Source: an uncultured Bryobacterales bacterium (GTDB lineage: Bacteria > Acidobacteriota > Terriglobia > Bryobacterales > Bryobacteraceae). From it: 64,000 bases of DNA. Positions within the stretch are counted from its first letter, which is position 1, and every line of letters starts with the position of its first letter. Positions 26,588 through 36,337 of this stretch are shown in pieces. A program made the position numbers and the translations under genes. Location of the stretch: the NCBI GenBank assembly GCA_937959285.1, contig CALGAR010000002.1, positions 1-64,000 on the forward strand, written 5' to 3'. The notes beneath the pieces are model-generated. The model was given only the letters and a program-made list of their open reading frames with translations, searched no databases and was not told the origin of the DNA.

Positions 26588-27871
26588 TTAACCGGCCGCT
26601 TGCGGCTCCTCAGGCGTAGTCAGATTCCCGAGTGAGGAAGATTTTCCTGACCGGCGATAGAGATGCTGCGCCACATATAAAGAACAACCGAGCGCTACGG
26701 CCGCCACAGCGTTGACCAGCAGCACGGCGATCGCGGTGCTCAGGAAGGCGGCTGCGTCCACCCGACGCATCCGCGGGAGCCTCCTCCAGGTGCTCCAGTC
26801 CAGCAGGCACAATCCCATCCAGGCCGTGATACCCGCCAGCGCCGCTACGGGGATGTGAGCAACGAACTCCGACCCGAGCTTGAGAAGGGCGAAGAGGATC
26901 AATGCATGAAAAAGGTTCGACATGCGGGTGCTTCCGCCGCAGCGGACGTTCGCGAGGCTGCGGGCTGGAATGCCAACGCTGATAGGCGCCCCGAAGATTC
27001 CCGCACAGACATTCGCGATCCCATACGCCCCGAGCTCGGTATCCGCATCTGCTCGCTTCATCGGCCGGTGTTTCCCCCTGAAGTGCTCCACGACCCGGGA
27101 TGTCAACAGGATGTTGACAGAAGCGACAAAAGCCAGCCCGAAGCCTGAAGGGATCACGTCGTAGACATCAGACGGACTCCAGGAAAACCCGGCAAACGGC
27201 GGAATCTCAAGCGGCAGGAGCCCGATCTCGCGCTCGTGGATCCCCATGGCGCGGCCGGCAACAAACGCCAGCCCCACTCCGATCAGTGGCGCTGGCGCCT
27301 TCGGCCAGAGGCGGGCCACAACCGTCGCCGACAGAATCACGACAAGCCCAAGCACCGCCGGCTCAAAGCGCATGGAATTGATGTGGCGAATCACCTGCAC
27401 CAGTTGCCCGGCCATCGAGGAGACCCACGAAGCGCTGACAGTCGTGATCCCCAAGATTGTCTTTAATTGCGAGATGAACATCATTGCGCCGATGCCGCAC
27501 GAGAATCCGGAAACGACCGCGCCGGGCACGCTCGAGATGTAACGTCCGAGCCTGAGGACGCAGAACACCATCATGAAAACGCCTGCAACCAGCGATACCT
27601 TCGCTGCCCCGCCAATGCCCTGATCGGCTACGGCCAGCGCGATGAATGGAACGGTGACCGAAGACGTACCGCCGATGAGCACCGGGTTGCGCCCGAAGAC
27701 CGCTGTGATCGGAGCGGTCAAGAGGGACGTGAAGAGACCGAAGACAGGCGGGAGCCCCATGAGCGACGCCATGGCAAGACCGTAAGGCAGAGCGATCAGC
27801 GCAGCGGTAGCCCCGCCCGCAAGATCGCCAAGAAGCGCCCGCCAACTGTAACGAAACTTTAGACTTTGCAA
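26588..27871 (-). CDS. SulP family inorganic anion transporter lacking the STAS domain
   Basis: A 427-residue polytopic membrane protein of the SulP/SLC26 family. The opening GDLAGGATAALIALPYGLAMASLMGLPPVFGLFTSLL and the IGGTSSVTVPFIA segment are family hallmarks. Full-length members have 550-700 residues with a cytoplasmic C-terminal STAS domain; this one stops soon after the last helix (CSLYVAQHLYRRS), so STAS is absent. Likely substrates are sulfate, bicarbonate or other anions; none can be chosen. Start is TTG 27871 with AGGGG about 8 nt upstream. It sits 99 nt after the aminotransferase gene on the same strand, separated by a hairpin. Confidence 0.9.
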   Translation of the reverse strand: MQSLKFRYSWRALLGDLAGGATAALIALPYGLAMASLMGLPPVFGLFTSLLTAPITAVFGRNPVLIGGTSSVTVPFIALAVADQGIGGAAKVSLVAGVFMMVFCVLRLGRYISSVPGAVVSGFSCGIGAMMFISQLKTILGITTVSASWVSSMAGQLVQVIRHINSMRFEPAVLGLVVILSATVVARLWPKAPAPLIGVGLAFVAGRAMGIHEREIGLLPLEIPPFAGFSWSPSDVYDVIPSGFGLAFVASVNILLTSRVVEHFRGKHRPMKRADADTELGAYGIANVCAGIFGAPISVGIPARSLANVRCGGSTRMSNLFHALILFALLKLGSEFVAHIPVAALAGITAWMGLCLLDWSTWRRLPRMRRVDAAAFLSTAIAVLLVNAVAAVALGCSLYVAQHLYRRSGKSSSLGNLTTPEEPQAAG

Positions 27872-27944
27872 CTAACGCCCCTGGAATGATGAGACACGTC
27901 TTCCTGGACGCTTTCGTTGGCAGGCTTCGTGGCTGCGTGTGAGT

Positions 27945-27965
27945 GAGCCGGGGTCTACCCGGCTC
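27945..27965 (-). terminator. Hairpin after the TonB receptor-aminotransferase pair
   Basis: GAGCCGGG / CCCGGCTC, an 8-bp stem with a 5-nt loop, starts 6 nt after the aminotransferase stop codon. There is no strong U tract. Confidence 0.5.
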
Positions 27966-27970
27966 GGGCA

Positions 27971-29116
27971 TCAGGCCATTACTTTCTCAAAAGCCTTCTT
28001 GAACTTCTCCATTTCTTCGGCTGTTCCGATGCTCACGCGGACGTACGTCGGCCAGGCGGGCCAGACTCTTCCGATGAAGACCTTTTCCTGCGCCATCAAG
28101 CGGACCACCTCCTGCCCTGGCCTCCCGACGTCCACCATGAACTTATTACTCACACTCGGAACAAATTTATAGTTCTTCTTTGTCATCCAATCGAAGACGT
28201 CTTCACGGATGTTGGCGATGATCTTTCGCCGCTCCGGCACCACCTTGGGCGACTTCAAGCTGGCGGCGGCTCCAACCATACCGGTGGCGGGAAGAGCGCC
28301 CGCTCCGTATGGTGTGAGCTTTTCAATCAGGTCAGGACGCCCAAGCGCCGCTCCGGCGCGCAATCCCGCCATGCCGTAAAGCTTGGAGAACGTTCGCAGG
28401 ATGATCACATCCTTGTCGGCTGCGACAAAATCGCTCCCGAACGGTTCGGTTGTCAGGTGGATGTACGCCTCATCCAGAAGCACGATGCTCCCGGCAGGCT
28501 TGTTCGCAACCAGCCATTCGATCTCGGAGCGGGGTGTGATGGTTCCGGTGGGATTGTTTGGATTGCAAACGTAGATGACGCCCGCGTTCGGGTCGGCTGC
28601 CGCCATCGCCCTGACGTCGTGGGAGTAGTCCTTCTTGAGCGGAACCTTAATCACTTTCGACCCGATGAACCGGGCGGCTCGTTCACCGGCCTCATAGCCC
28701 GGATCGGCAAGCACGAGGGGCTTCTCTGCTGACGTGAACGCCAGGATCGCCCGGTGCAGCGGGTCGCTCGAACCGGCAAAGGGCTGAACGTAATTCGGCT
28801 TCAGCCCTTCCTGATCCGCCATAATTTTCGCGAACTCGAAGGTTTCCTCATAAAGGTAGCGGCCGCCCTTCTTGATCACGTTGTAGATCGCTTCCGCTGC
28901 CTCAGGGCACGGGCCCATCGGGTTCTCATTCGCATTGATCTTTACCGCGTCCGGAGGCAGCGGGCCGATGCGCGACAACTGGGCGAGCGCTGACTCGTTG
29001 TAGAAGGGCAGTGCTGCGCCTGCTGTCATCAGCGTGGCCAGGCGGCCGAAAGAGCGGCGTGAAAAGCCGCGCTTCAAGAAGTTCTGCTTGAGTTCTTCGG
29101 AAAGTGGAACTTGCAT
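27971..29116 (-). CDS. Tat-exported class I/II aminotransferase, HisC-like
   Basis: A 381-residue PLP enzyme resembling histidinol-phosphate aminotransferases: INANENPMGPCPEA, YVCNPNNPTGT, LLDEAYIHL and the PLP-lysine motif RTFSKLYGMAGLRAG are present. Unusually, it carries a twin-arginine leader (SRRSFGRLATLM, then a hydrophobic stretch to ALAQ), so it should fold with its cofactor and be exported. A biosynthetic histidine role is therefore unlikely; an extracytoplasmic transamination of an amino acid or peptide-derived compound is inferred. It starts 34 nt after the end of the TonB-dependent receptor gene on the same strand, suggesting they are cotranscribed. Confidence 0.88.
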   Translation of the reverse strand: MQVPLSEELKQNFLKRGFSRRSFGRLATLMTAGAALPFYNESALAQLSRIGPLPPDAVKINANENPMGPCPEAAEAIYNVIKKGGRYLYEETFEFAKIMADQEGLKPNYVQPFAGSSDPLHRAILAFTSAEKPLVLADPGYEAGERAARFIGSKVIKVPLKKDYSHDVRAMAAADPNAGVIYVCNPNNPTGTITPRSEIEWLVANKPAGSIVLLDEAYIHLTTEPFGSDFVAADKDVIILRTFSKLYGMAGLRAGAALGRPDLIEKLTPYGAGALPATGMVGAAASLKSPKVVPERRKIIANIREDVFDWMTKKNYKFVPSVSNKFMVDVGRPGQEVVRLMAQEKVFIGRVWPAWPTYVRVSIGTAEEMEKFKKAFEKVMA

Positions 29117-29150
29117 TCAGTTTCCCCCAAGGCAAATACATGCTGAACGA

Positions 29151-32100
29151 TCAAAAGAAGAGTCGAGCACCGAGCTGAATCATCCGCGGGAAGTTGGCCT
29201 GCGAAGTGATCCGCCCGAATTGCGAATTGCCCCACGCCGTATTCGGACTACGGAACAGCGGCGTATTCATCGCATTCAGAGCCTCGGCCCGGAACTGAGC
29301 CTTGAAGCGCTCTGTAACTGCGAAGGTCTTGAACACGGAAACATCCCAGTTGGCCTGCCCCGGCCCTCGCATTGAAATCGTCCGGCTGACATTGCCAAAC
29401 GTAAACTGAGGGGCCGCGGAAAAAGCAGCCGGGTTGATATAGCTGTCGATGCGATCGGTCAGCGAGCCGGACGTCTCAGGCGAGATGCCTGTGGCGTTCG
29501 GACGCTGGCTGGCTGCGCCGATCACGCTATTCAGGTTGGAGTTCATTCGAATCTGAAGCGGGAACCCGGACTGATAGATACTCACGACGTTGACGGACCA
29601 GCCCCCGACCACCAGATCCCGGACGCGCCCTCCGCTCAGAAACGCTTTCCCGCGTCCGAAGGGCAGCTCATAGGTGAACGCCGTGCTCCAGCGGTGAGGC
29701 GTGTGGATGTTCGAGAGGGAATACTCGGATTCGAGATCGTACACGTTCTGCGGCCCCACGTTCCCCGCATTCAGATTGTTCCCGGGTCCTCCCGATGAGG
29801 CGTCCAGGTTTTTGGACCATGTCCATGTAGTCAGGAACGTCAGGCCCTCGCTGAAGCGCTTTTGCGCCTTGACCACCATCGAGTCATACCGTGCCCAACT
29901 GTAATCCGACAGCATGTAATTGATTGCTCCGAAAGCCGGAAACGGCCGAAGCAGTTGGGAGCGGGGAATCGTCTCTCCGCCGACAATGCCCGAACCGCCT
30001 TTCCCGTAAAACGGATTCGCCACGGGAGCGTTCAGCGCCGGGCCCTCCGATAAGTATCGCGGCTCCAATTGATTGATATTGATTGAGGCAGCCGTCAACT
30101 GCAGATTCCTGGTGCGAGACCCCACATAACCGACGCTCAGCGCCACACCGCCCGGCAACTCCCTTTGAATGTCAATCGAGAACTGCTGTACCCAGGGAGA
30201 GCGCGAATCCGGATCGTAAATTGACAGGTCCTTCCCTATGCCCGTCAACTCCCCGAGCGAGTTACCAACAGGCTTGTTCAGACCGTTGGGAAAAGGATTG
30301 CTCAGCGAGCCCGCCGGAGTGCGGTTGTTATCCAGGCTGGCGACGTAAGGCGTCGTCGCGGTGTACCCCTCCGGGCTGTAGACATTCCCCAGGGCGATTT
30401 GAGGAGCCCAGTAGATGCCATAGCCTCCCCGGATTGTCGTCTTGCTGTCGATCACAAACGCAACGCCGATACGCGGAGAGAGCTTGTTCAGATTTGGATT
30501 GCCAATCGTCGTCTTGTTTCCGCCTACGCCCGCGTACATTACCGCGCCGCGCGTAATAAAACCGGATGTCGTGCTGATCGGGTTGATGACATCCCGATTA
30601 AACCCCACGATCAACGCATTATTTCGTTCAGCAAGGCCGGTCTCCCGCTCCCACCGCAAACCGAGGTTGAGCGTCAAACGAGGATGTACCCGTATGTCGT
30701 CATGAATATAGGCTGCGTAGTAGTTGACATAGTTATAGAGTTTCGTCGGAACGAAACCGCTGCCGCTGGACGGCGCTCCGAGGAGCAGGCTGGCGAGGTC
30801 AGCCCCGGTCCCGGGTGTCACCGCGTCCGGATTCGCGCGTGTGAAGACGTCGTTGAAGCTGAACGCGCCGGAACTGTTGCCGTATGTGACCCCATCGGTC
30901 GCAATGCGCCGGTAGTCCGCTCCCGCCTTCAGGCTGTGACGCCCGATATACTTCGCCACGCTCCCAAGCAAATTCTTCGAATGAAAAACAGTCCAGGCGT
31001 TGCTGTTCGTGCCCAGACTGTACATCGTTTCCATCGCAATGTTCGGGAAGGAGTAGGAGGGGATATCTCGGACGAAGCTTTCGGCAAAGCCGAGAGTGCC
31101 GGGGTTGAAGCCCAGACTCCGCTGATACTCCAGATTCGGGAAGCGGTTGAACCCGTACCGTATGTTGACGACTGTCGTTGGATCCGGAGTGATCAGGTTA
31201 TTGAACTGCGTGGCGTCCACGCGCCGGTCGAGAAGCCACTGTGCCGGACTCGAGATACTATCTTTGAACCAGTCATCTCCCGGCTCAGTGCTGTTGTACC
31301 GAAGATAGGACAGGCTGGCGCGCCACCACGACGTCAACTGGTGGTCCAGCTTCGCCGTGTATTGATCGGCGATGCTCGGAAGCGTCGTCGCGGCGCTCAC
31401 ATTCGAATCTCCGTAATAGGCGGCTTGCCTGGTCGGCATCACATACGTAGCGGCGATCGCCCGTCCGACCGGATCGATTCTGCTGGCCGGTATGATGTTG
31501 CCAGCAAACGGATCGCGAATATATCTGCCCTGTCCATCCTGCCTCGTCGTCAGAGGATCGTAGATAACCTGTGTACCGTTATTCCGGTTCCTGGTCTGAG
31601 AGAAGTCGCCAACGCGCTCCCTTTCGGTCGGTGTGGCAAATTCCGTCGAGTTCGCTTGAGTATCGCGATAGCCCTCGAAAGCGACCCAGAAGAAGGTCCG
31701 GTTCTTACCCTCGTAGATCTTGGGAATCTTCACCGCCCCGCCGAAAGATCCTCCATAGTTTCGGAAGGGCTGGTCGCTGATCGGCGTGTTGTTACGGTTG
31801 TTGAAAAAGGTGTTGGCAAGCCACTCCGTCTGGCGGATGTAGCCCAGCAGACTGCCGTGATACTCATTGCCGCCCGACTTCAGATACGTGTTGAACATCC
31901 CGCCGCCGGTCCGGGCCATTTCGGCGTCATAAGTGCTTCCCTGCACTTTCACCTCCTCGACAGCCTCAATGGACGGAATAATAATGGCCCTGTTCGACAT
32001 GTCCGTTATCGGAATTCCATCGATCAGGTAGTTATTTCCGCGGACCGGCCCGCCTGCGATCGTAATTTGCGAGCTGCCGCTCTGATCCTGCATGCGGTTA

Positions 32101-32621
32101 TAGGCGGGATTTCCGACTGGCGTCACGTTCTGCGCAACTCGAGACATCATGAAGGGATTCCGCCCCAAATTCGGCAAATCGACCAGCTTCTGACGGTCAA
32201 GCACTTGTCCCGTGGAAGCATTGGAAGATTCGATCAGAGGTATTTCCTCCGTCACCGTCACACTCTCCGTCACCTGGCCGACTTCCAGCTTCGCATCCAG
32301 CGTCAGAAACTGCTGAGTGGCGACGATCACCCCCTTTCGCTCAAACTTCTTAAACCCCGGAGCCTCCACCACAACCGTGTAAGTGGACGGGACTACCGCA
32401 TTAAAAACGTATTCGCCAGAAGCGTTTGTAAGAGCAGACCGCGAAAGGCCGGTCGTTTCATCAATCAGAGTTACTTTGGCGGTGGAGATCACCCCGCCTC
32501 CGCTATCCGTAATGCTTCCGCGAATTCCTCCCTGGTAGGACTGACCGAAAGCGAGAATCGTTGTAAGAAGAACAGCCGGGCACACAGCTGCCAGCCGATA
32601 AATAAACCGCAAAAGACGCAT
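29151..32621 (-). CDS. TonB-dependent receptor with N-terminal carboxypeptidase-regulatory-like domain
   Basis: A 1156-residue outer-membrane protein. A signal peptide (RLAAVCPAVLLTTILAFGQ) precedes a Cna-B/carboxypeptidase-regulatory-like domain (about 30-115, SITDSGGGVISTAKVTLIDE to FKKFERKGVIVATQQF), a plug domain (about 125-230, with ITIAGGPVRGNNYLIDGIPI) and a long beta-barrel ending in an aromatic C-terminus (MIQLGARLFF). This Oar-like architecture is abundant in Acidobacteria and is thought to import or sense large substrates such as oligosaccharides or peptides. ATG 32621 is chosen for its signal peptide and AAAGGGG site; the open frame begins at 32729. The Tat-exported aminotransferase follows. 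Confidence 0.93.
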   Translation of the reverse strand: MRLLRFIYRLAAVCPAVLLTTILAFGQSYQGGIRGSITDSGGGVISTAKVTLIDETTGLSRSALTNASGEYVFNAVVPSTYTVVVEAPGFKKFERKGVIVATQQFLTLDAKLEVGQVTESVTVTEEIPLIESSNASTGQVLDRQKLVDLPNLGRNPFMMSRVAQNVTPVGNPAYNRMQDQSGSSQITIAGGPVRGNNYLIDGIPITDMSNRAIIIPSIEAVEEVKVQGSTYDAEMARTGGGMFNTYLKSGGNEYHGSLLGYIRQTEWLANTFFNNRNNTPISDQPFRNYGGSFGGAVKIPKIYEGKNRTFFWVAFEGYRDTQANSTEFATPTERERVGDFSQTRNRNNGTQVIYDPLTTRQDGQGRYIRDPFAGNIIPASRIDPVGRAIAATYVMPTRQAAYYGDSNVSAATTLPSIADQYTAKLDHQLTSWWRASLSYLRYNSTEPGDDWFKDSISSPAQWLLDRRVDATQFNNLITPDPTTVVNIRYGFNRFPNLEYQRSLGFNPGTLGFAESFVRDIPSYSFPNIAMETMYSLGTNSNAWTVFHSKNLLGSVAKYIGRHSLKAGADYRRIATDGVTYGNSSGAFSFNDVFTRANPDAVTPGTGADLASLLLGAPSSGSGFVPTKLYNYVNYYAAYIHDDIRVHPRLTLNLGLRWERETGLAERNNALIVGFNRDVINPISTTSGFITRGAVMYAGVGGNKTTIGNPNLNKLSPRIGVAFVIDSKTTIRGGYGIYWAPQIALGNVYSPEGYTATTPYVASLDNNRTPAGSLSNPFPNGLNKPVGNSLGELTGIGKDLSIYDPDSRSPWVQQFSIDIQRELPGGVALSVGYVGSRTRNLQLTAASININQLEPRYLSEGPALNAPVANPFYGKGGSGIVGGETIPRSQLLRPFPAFGAINYMLSDYSWARYDSMVVKAQKRFSEGLTFLTTWTWSKNLDASSGGPGNNLNAGNVGPQNVYDLESEYSLSNIHTPHRWSTAFTYELPFGRGKAFLSGGRVRDLVVGGWSVNVVSIYQSGFPLQIRMNSNLNSVIGAASQRPNATGISPETSGSLTDRIDSYINPAAFSAAPQFTFGNVSRTISMRGPGQANWDVSVFKTFAVTERFKAQFRAEALNAMNTPLFRSPNTAWGNSQFGRITSQANFPRMIQLGARLFF

Positions 32622-32920
32622 CTTTGACCCCTTTGTGCACACCGTTCCTCGGCAGAGTTTCCATGAACTAACCGGAAAGAACAGCGATCTCTCTTTGCTT
32701 CTTGCTACCTGGCGGAGCGTAGATCGCAACTAGGCGGGTAAGTCTTTGCGTTGGAGAGATTCGGTGTCGGCGGACTTGGAAGCCGTGAATCTCAGTGACA
32801 GAATCCTAACTCAGGCACAGGCGTTCTGTAAAGTACGCCCGGCTACAGGGTTTCAAAGAAGTTTCTATACGGATCAAAAATTATATCTATACCTGCCGGA
32901 TCCGGCCTGGGACCTGTCGA
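32622..32920. other. Intergenic region upstream of the TonB receptor gene
   Basis: About 300 nt without a supportable gene. The AT-rich part carries a minus-strand TATAAT (32880-32885), possibly a promoter for the receptor with a long leader, but no matching -35. No tRNA, repeat or riboswitch-like structure was recognised. Confidence 0.4.
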
Positions 32921-33502
32921 TCAGTCTTCGGTGCGAAGCTTTTGAAGGTCTGCAGGATCAAGCCGCAGCGTTCCCGAAATCAGCTTACGGCCAGACAGGC
33001 TTTTCTGACCAATGCCGTCCTTGCCGTGACCGTGCGTCTTGCCGAGGATGTGGTACAGCTCATGAGCGACCACCCTGCCAAGGGCGCGGCCCAGAAGAAC
33101 ATCTGCCTCTTTGAACTCACCGCCCCACATCGCGGAGCGGACCGACTTGCGCACACGCTCGCAATAAACCGTGCTGAAAGGAAGTACTTCGCCGTTCACT
33201 GTGTGGGTAAATGCCAGCGGCCCTCTCTCGTCAAAGACAATCGGAAAGTGGTCCACTTTGCACTGCCCGTTGAACTTGATGACGATAACGTCATCAAAGG
33301 ACTCAGCTCCGACCTCGTCTCGAAGCCGGTAATTGAGGCGCGTGCCGGACTCACTGATCACCGCCTGCAGTTCGCGCTGCATCTCCTGGAGCGCTGGAAC
33401 CGGCAGCTTGTGCTCGAAGTCAAGCACCACGCTTAATGTCGGGTCTTCCGCCCGTGACAGCAGCGGCGAAATCAGTAGCAGCGTCCAGAGCAGGGGGCGC
33501 AT
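32921..33502 (-). CDS. Small exported putative metalloprotease with metzincin-type zinc motif
   Basis: A 193-residue exported protein. The signal peptide (MRPLLWTLLLISPLLSRA) is followed by an alpha/beta region and, at residues 147-157, HELYHILGKTH, which fits HExxHxxGxxH, the zinc motif of metzincins. I cannot place it in a named family; the chain is very short for a metzincin. The Met-turn is not obvious; the C-terminal tail is basic and Ser/Leu-rich (IGQKSLSGRKLISGTLRL). ATG 33502 is preferred, with GGGAG 6 nt upstream; ATG 33508 and TTG 33523 also lie in frame. The upstream neighbour on the same strand is the M16 peptidase, 87 nt away. Confidence 0.72.
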   Translation of the reverse strand: MRPLLWTLLLISPLLSRAEDPTLSVVLDFEHKLPVPALQEMQRELQAVISESGTRLNYRLRDEVGAESFDDVIVIKFNGQCKVDHFPIVFDERGPLAFTHTVNGEVLPFSTVYCERVRKSVRSAMWGGEFKEADVLLGRALGRVVAHELYHILGKTHGHGKDGIGQKSLSGRKLISGTLRLDPADLQKLRTED

Positions 33503-33589
33503 CGTCATCTCCCGCACAGACAATGTGCGCTGTCCGTATTTTAGACGATCCGCGCCCCTCTCCGTTGAAGCAGACGATTTACAAGGCAG

Positions 33590-36319
33590 TTACTGCACCG
33601 GCTTGCCATCGGCATCGAGCACGCTGATTTCGCCGATGCCGAGCTCGCGAAGTCCCTGCTCGATCTTGCTCCGGTCGCCGACGACCACCCAGATCAGCTT
33701 GTCGGGCTGAACGACCTTTTCCGCCACAGCCATCACCTGCTCGCGGCTCACGCTGCGCACCTTCTGCGCATAAGTCTGGAAGTAGTCATCCGGCAACCCG
33801 AACCGGACGATCTCAGTGACGTGCCCAAGAAGAGCATCGATCGTCTCTTGCGACCCCGGCAGGCTCAACGTCTGATTCCCCTGCGCCATTTCAAGTTCCT
33901 CTTCCGTTACCGCCTTCTCGCCGGTGATGCCCTTCAGCTCCTTCAGCATCTCACTAATCGACTCCTTCGTCTTATCGGTTTGAACAGGAGCAACGACGAC
34001 AAACGGCCGCTGTCCAACGGCGGGGACGAACTGCGAGAAGGCGCCGTAGGACCAGTGCTTGTCCTCGCGCAGGTTCATGTTCATTCTCGACACGAAGGCT
34101 CCACCGAGGATCGTGTTCATGGTCTCAATCGTAATCTCGTCCGGATTGCTCTTAGGCGGAGCGACGTGTCCGGCGATGATGACGGATTGAATGGCGCCGG
34201 GCTTGTCAATGAGGTATACCGACGGCTTTGATTTATGACTGACGGCGGCAATGTTTTTCTTGGGTGTCTGGCCTGGCTTCCAGGAACCGAACACCTTCTC
34301 CAGCTTCGGAACAATCTCGGCCATCGTAGTGTCGCCGCCGATGATCAAGGTCGCATTGTTCGGTTTGAACCAGGTGGCATGGAACTTCCGCATGCCCTCG
34401 ACTGTCAGCTTGGACACCGACTCCTCGGTGCCAGACCCGGAAAAGCCATTCCCGTAGGCATGATCGCGTCCGAACATGAGTCCGGGAACCACGCGAAGCG
34501 CCATTTGGAACGGTTGCGCCTTCTCTCGCTGGATCGCGGCCAGCAATTCCTTTTGCAAGCGCCGGAACTCGGCCTCGGGGAAGGACGGATTGAGGATCAC
34601 GTCCGCGTAAATCTCGAGCGTCTTGTCGAGGTTCTGCTTTAACGCTGAAAGAGACACGATCGACGAATCGAGATTGGATCCGCTTGTCAGCGTCGCGCCC
34701 AGTTGCGCCAGCTGCTCGCTAATCTCAAGCGAGTTTCGCAGCTTTGTCCCCTCATCGAGCAGGTCCATCGCCAGCCTGGCCGTGCCTGGCGTCGCAAACT
34801 GGTCCGACGCATATCCGGCATCCACAATGAGCCGGAAGTTTACAATGGGTGTCTCATGCCGCTCCACCAGAACGACTTTCAGGCCGTTGCTCAGCGTCTT
34901 GCGTTGAATCTGGGGCATGCGCAGATCCGCTGTCGCTCCGACCGCGGGCGGTTTGGAAAGATCGCCTCCGGAGCTGATCGCCTTCCTCTCCTGGAAGGGG
35001 TGGATCTCGAGAATATACACGCCATCGGAAAGCCAGCGGTTAGCCGCCGCTCTTAAATCCTCCGCTGTCGCCTCCTGCTTGCGGCGGAGCTTCACCTTAT
35101 AAAGCCCGGCATCGCCTCCGTAGACTTCGTGCGTTGCCAGAATGTCGGACTTGCCGCCGAAGCCGCCAATTCGTTGAATTCCCCGAACGAAGTTGGCAAA
35201 GTATTGCGTTTTCACGCGCTGGAGTTCCTCGGGCGTCGGCCCGTCCTTCAGAAACTTTGCCAGCTCCTCGTCGATTGCCTTCTCGACCTTCTCCAGGCTC
35301 TCTCCTGGGCGCGCCGTCGCAACAATGTAAAACTGGCCTCCAATCTCGCGCGGATCGATATAGCAGGAAACTTGGGACGCGATCTGGTCCTCATACACCA
35401 GACGCTTGTACAGCCGCGACGTCTTTCCCTGGCCCAGGACATCGCTTACCAGATCGAGGTAATCCGTGTCCGCCGCCATCCACTCAGGAATGTTCCAAAC
35501 TTTGCGGATCTGAGCCTGCGGAACCCGGTCCTGCGCAATCTGCCGCTGTACACCTGTACGCTTCGCAACCCATGCCTTATGCCGGGCTACAGGGGGACCA
35601 GGCGGGATCCAGCCAAAATACTTCTGTACCTTCTCTTTGGCCGTCTTGACGTCAATGTCGCCCGCAAGCACAAGGACGGCATTCGACGGTCCGTAGTATT
35701 GCTTGAACCACTCCTGAACATCGGTCAGGGCAGCCGCGTTCAAGTCTTCCATGGACCCAATGACTGTCCAGGAGTAGGGGTGCCCGGCGGGGTAGGTCGC
35801 TCTCACCGTCAGCTCTTCGGCAATCGCATACGGCTGGTTCTCATACTGCCGCTTCTCGTTCTGGACGACCCCGCGCTGCTCATCGAGCTTCGCCTGATCA
35901 ACCGCCGGCAGAAGATTCCCCATCCGATCGGCTTCGAGCCACAGCACGAGGTCGAGGGCGGGCGTTGGAACATTTTGGAAGTAATTGGTTCTGTCTTCGT
36001 TGGTCGTGCCGTTGAGATCGGTCGCTCCAATCTTCTCGAGAGCCTTGAAGTAATCCTGGTTGAAGTTTTTGCTCCCGTTGAACATCAGGTGTTCGAAGAG
36101 GTGCGCAAAGCCAGTCTTGCCCGGACGCTCGTTCTTCGAGCCAACGTGGTACCAGATGTTGACCGCGACGATCGGCGCCTTCCGGTCTTCGTGCACGAGC
36201 ACCGTCAGCCCGTTAGGCAAGGTGAACTTTTCATAGGGAATCTCTACGACTGGATACTGGGCGAAGACGCTGGTAGCCGCCAGCACTGCCAGAAGACCCG
36301 CCACAACTCGTGGTTTCAT
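33590..36319 (-). CDS. Exported M16 family zinc peptidase (two-repeat)
   Basis: A 909-residue pitrilysin-type protein. A signal peptide (MKPRVVAGLLAVLAATSVFA) precedes an active N-terminal M16 half with the inverted zinc motif H73-LFE-H77 and a downstream Glu-rich segment, then the C-terminal half (IQRKTLSNGLKVVLVERHETPIVNF), which lacks HxxEH. This matches periplasmic two-domain M16 proteins that degrade unfolded peptides. AAGGGG lies 7 nt before ATG 36319. The DinB-like gene ends 18 nt upstream on the same strand, so they may be cotranscribed. Confidence 0.95.
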   Translation of the reverse strand: MKPRVVAGLLAVLAATSVFAQYPVVEIPYEKFTLPNGLTVLVHEDRKAPIVAVNIWYHVGSKNERPGKTGFAHLFEHLMFNGSKNFNQDYFKALEKIGATDLNGTTNEDRTNYFQNVPTPALDLVLWLEADRMGNLLPAVDQAKLDEQRGVVQNEKRQYENQPYAIAEELTVRATYPAGHPYSWTVIGSMEDLNAAALTDVQEWFKQYYGPSNAVLVLAGDIDVKTAKEKVQKYFGWIPPGPPVARHKAWVAKRTGVQRQIAQDRVPQAQIRKVWNIPEWMAADTDYLDLVSDVLGQGKTSRLYKRLVYEDQIASQVSCYIDPREIGGQFYIVATARPGESLEKVEKAIDEELAKFLKDGPTPEELQRVKTQYFANFVRGIQRIGGFGGKSDILATHEVYGGDAGLYKVKLRRKQEATAEDLRAAANRWLSDGVYILEIHPFQERKAISSGGDLSKPPAVGATADLRMPQIQRKTLSNGLKVVLVERHETPIVNFRLIVDAGYASDQFATPGTARLAMDLLDEGTKLRNSLEISEQLAQLGATLTSGSNLDSSIVSLSALKQNLDKTLEIYADVILNPSFPEAEFRRLQKELLAAIQREKAQPFQMALRVVPGLMFGRDHAYGNGFSGSGTEESVSKLTVEGMRKFHATWFKPNNATLIIGGDTTMAEIVPKLEKVFGSWKPGQTPKKNIAAVSHKSKPSVYLIDKPGAIQSVIIAGHVAPPKSNPDEITIETMNTILGGAFVSRMNMNLREDKHWSYGAFSQFVPAVGQRPFVVVAPVQTDKTKESISEMLKELKGITGEKAVTEEELEMAQGNQTLSLPGSQETIDALLGHVTEIVRFGLPDDYFQTYAQKVRSVSREQVMAVAEKVVQPDKLIWVVVGDRSKIEQGLRELGIGEISVLDADGKPVQ

Positions 36320-36337
36320 ATAAACCCCTTACTTGGA

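Noticed and set aside
30399..32627. 742-residue open frame antisense to the TonB receptor
   Set aside because: Lies wholly opposite the receptor gene with arginine-rich, unrecognisable sequence; an artefact of GC-rich codon use.
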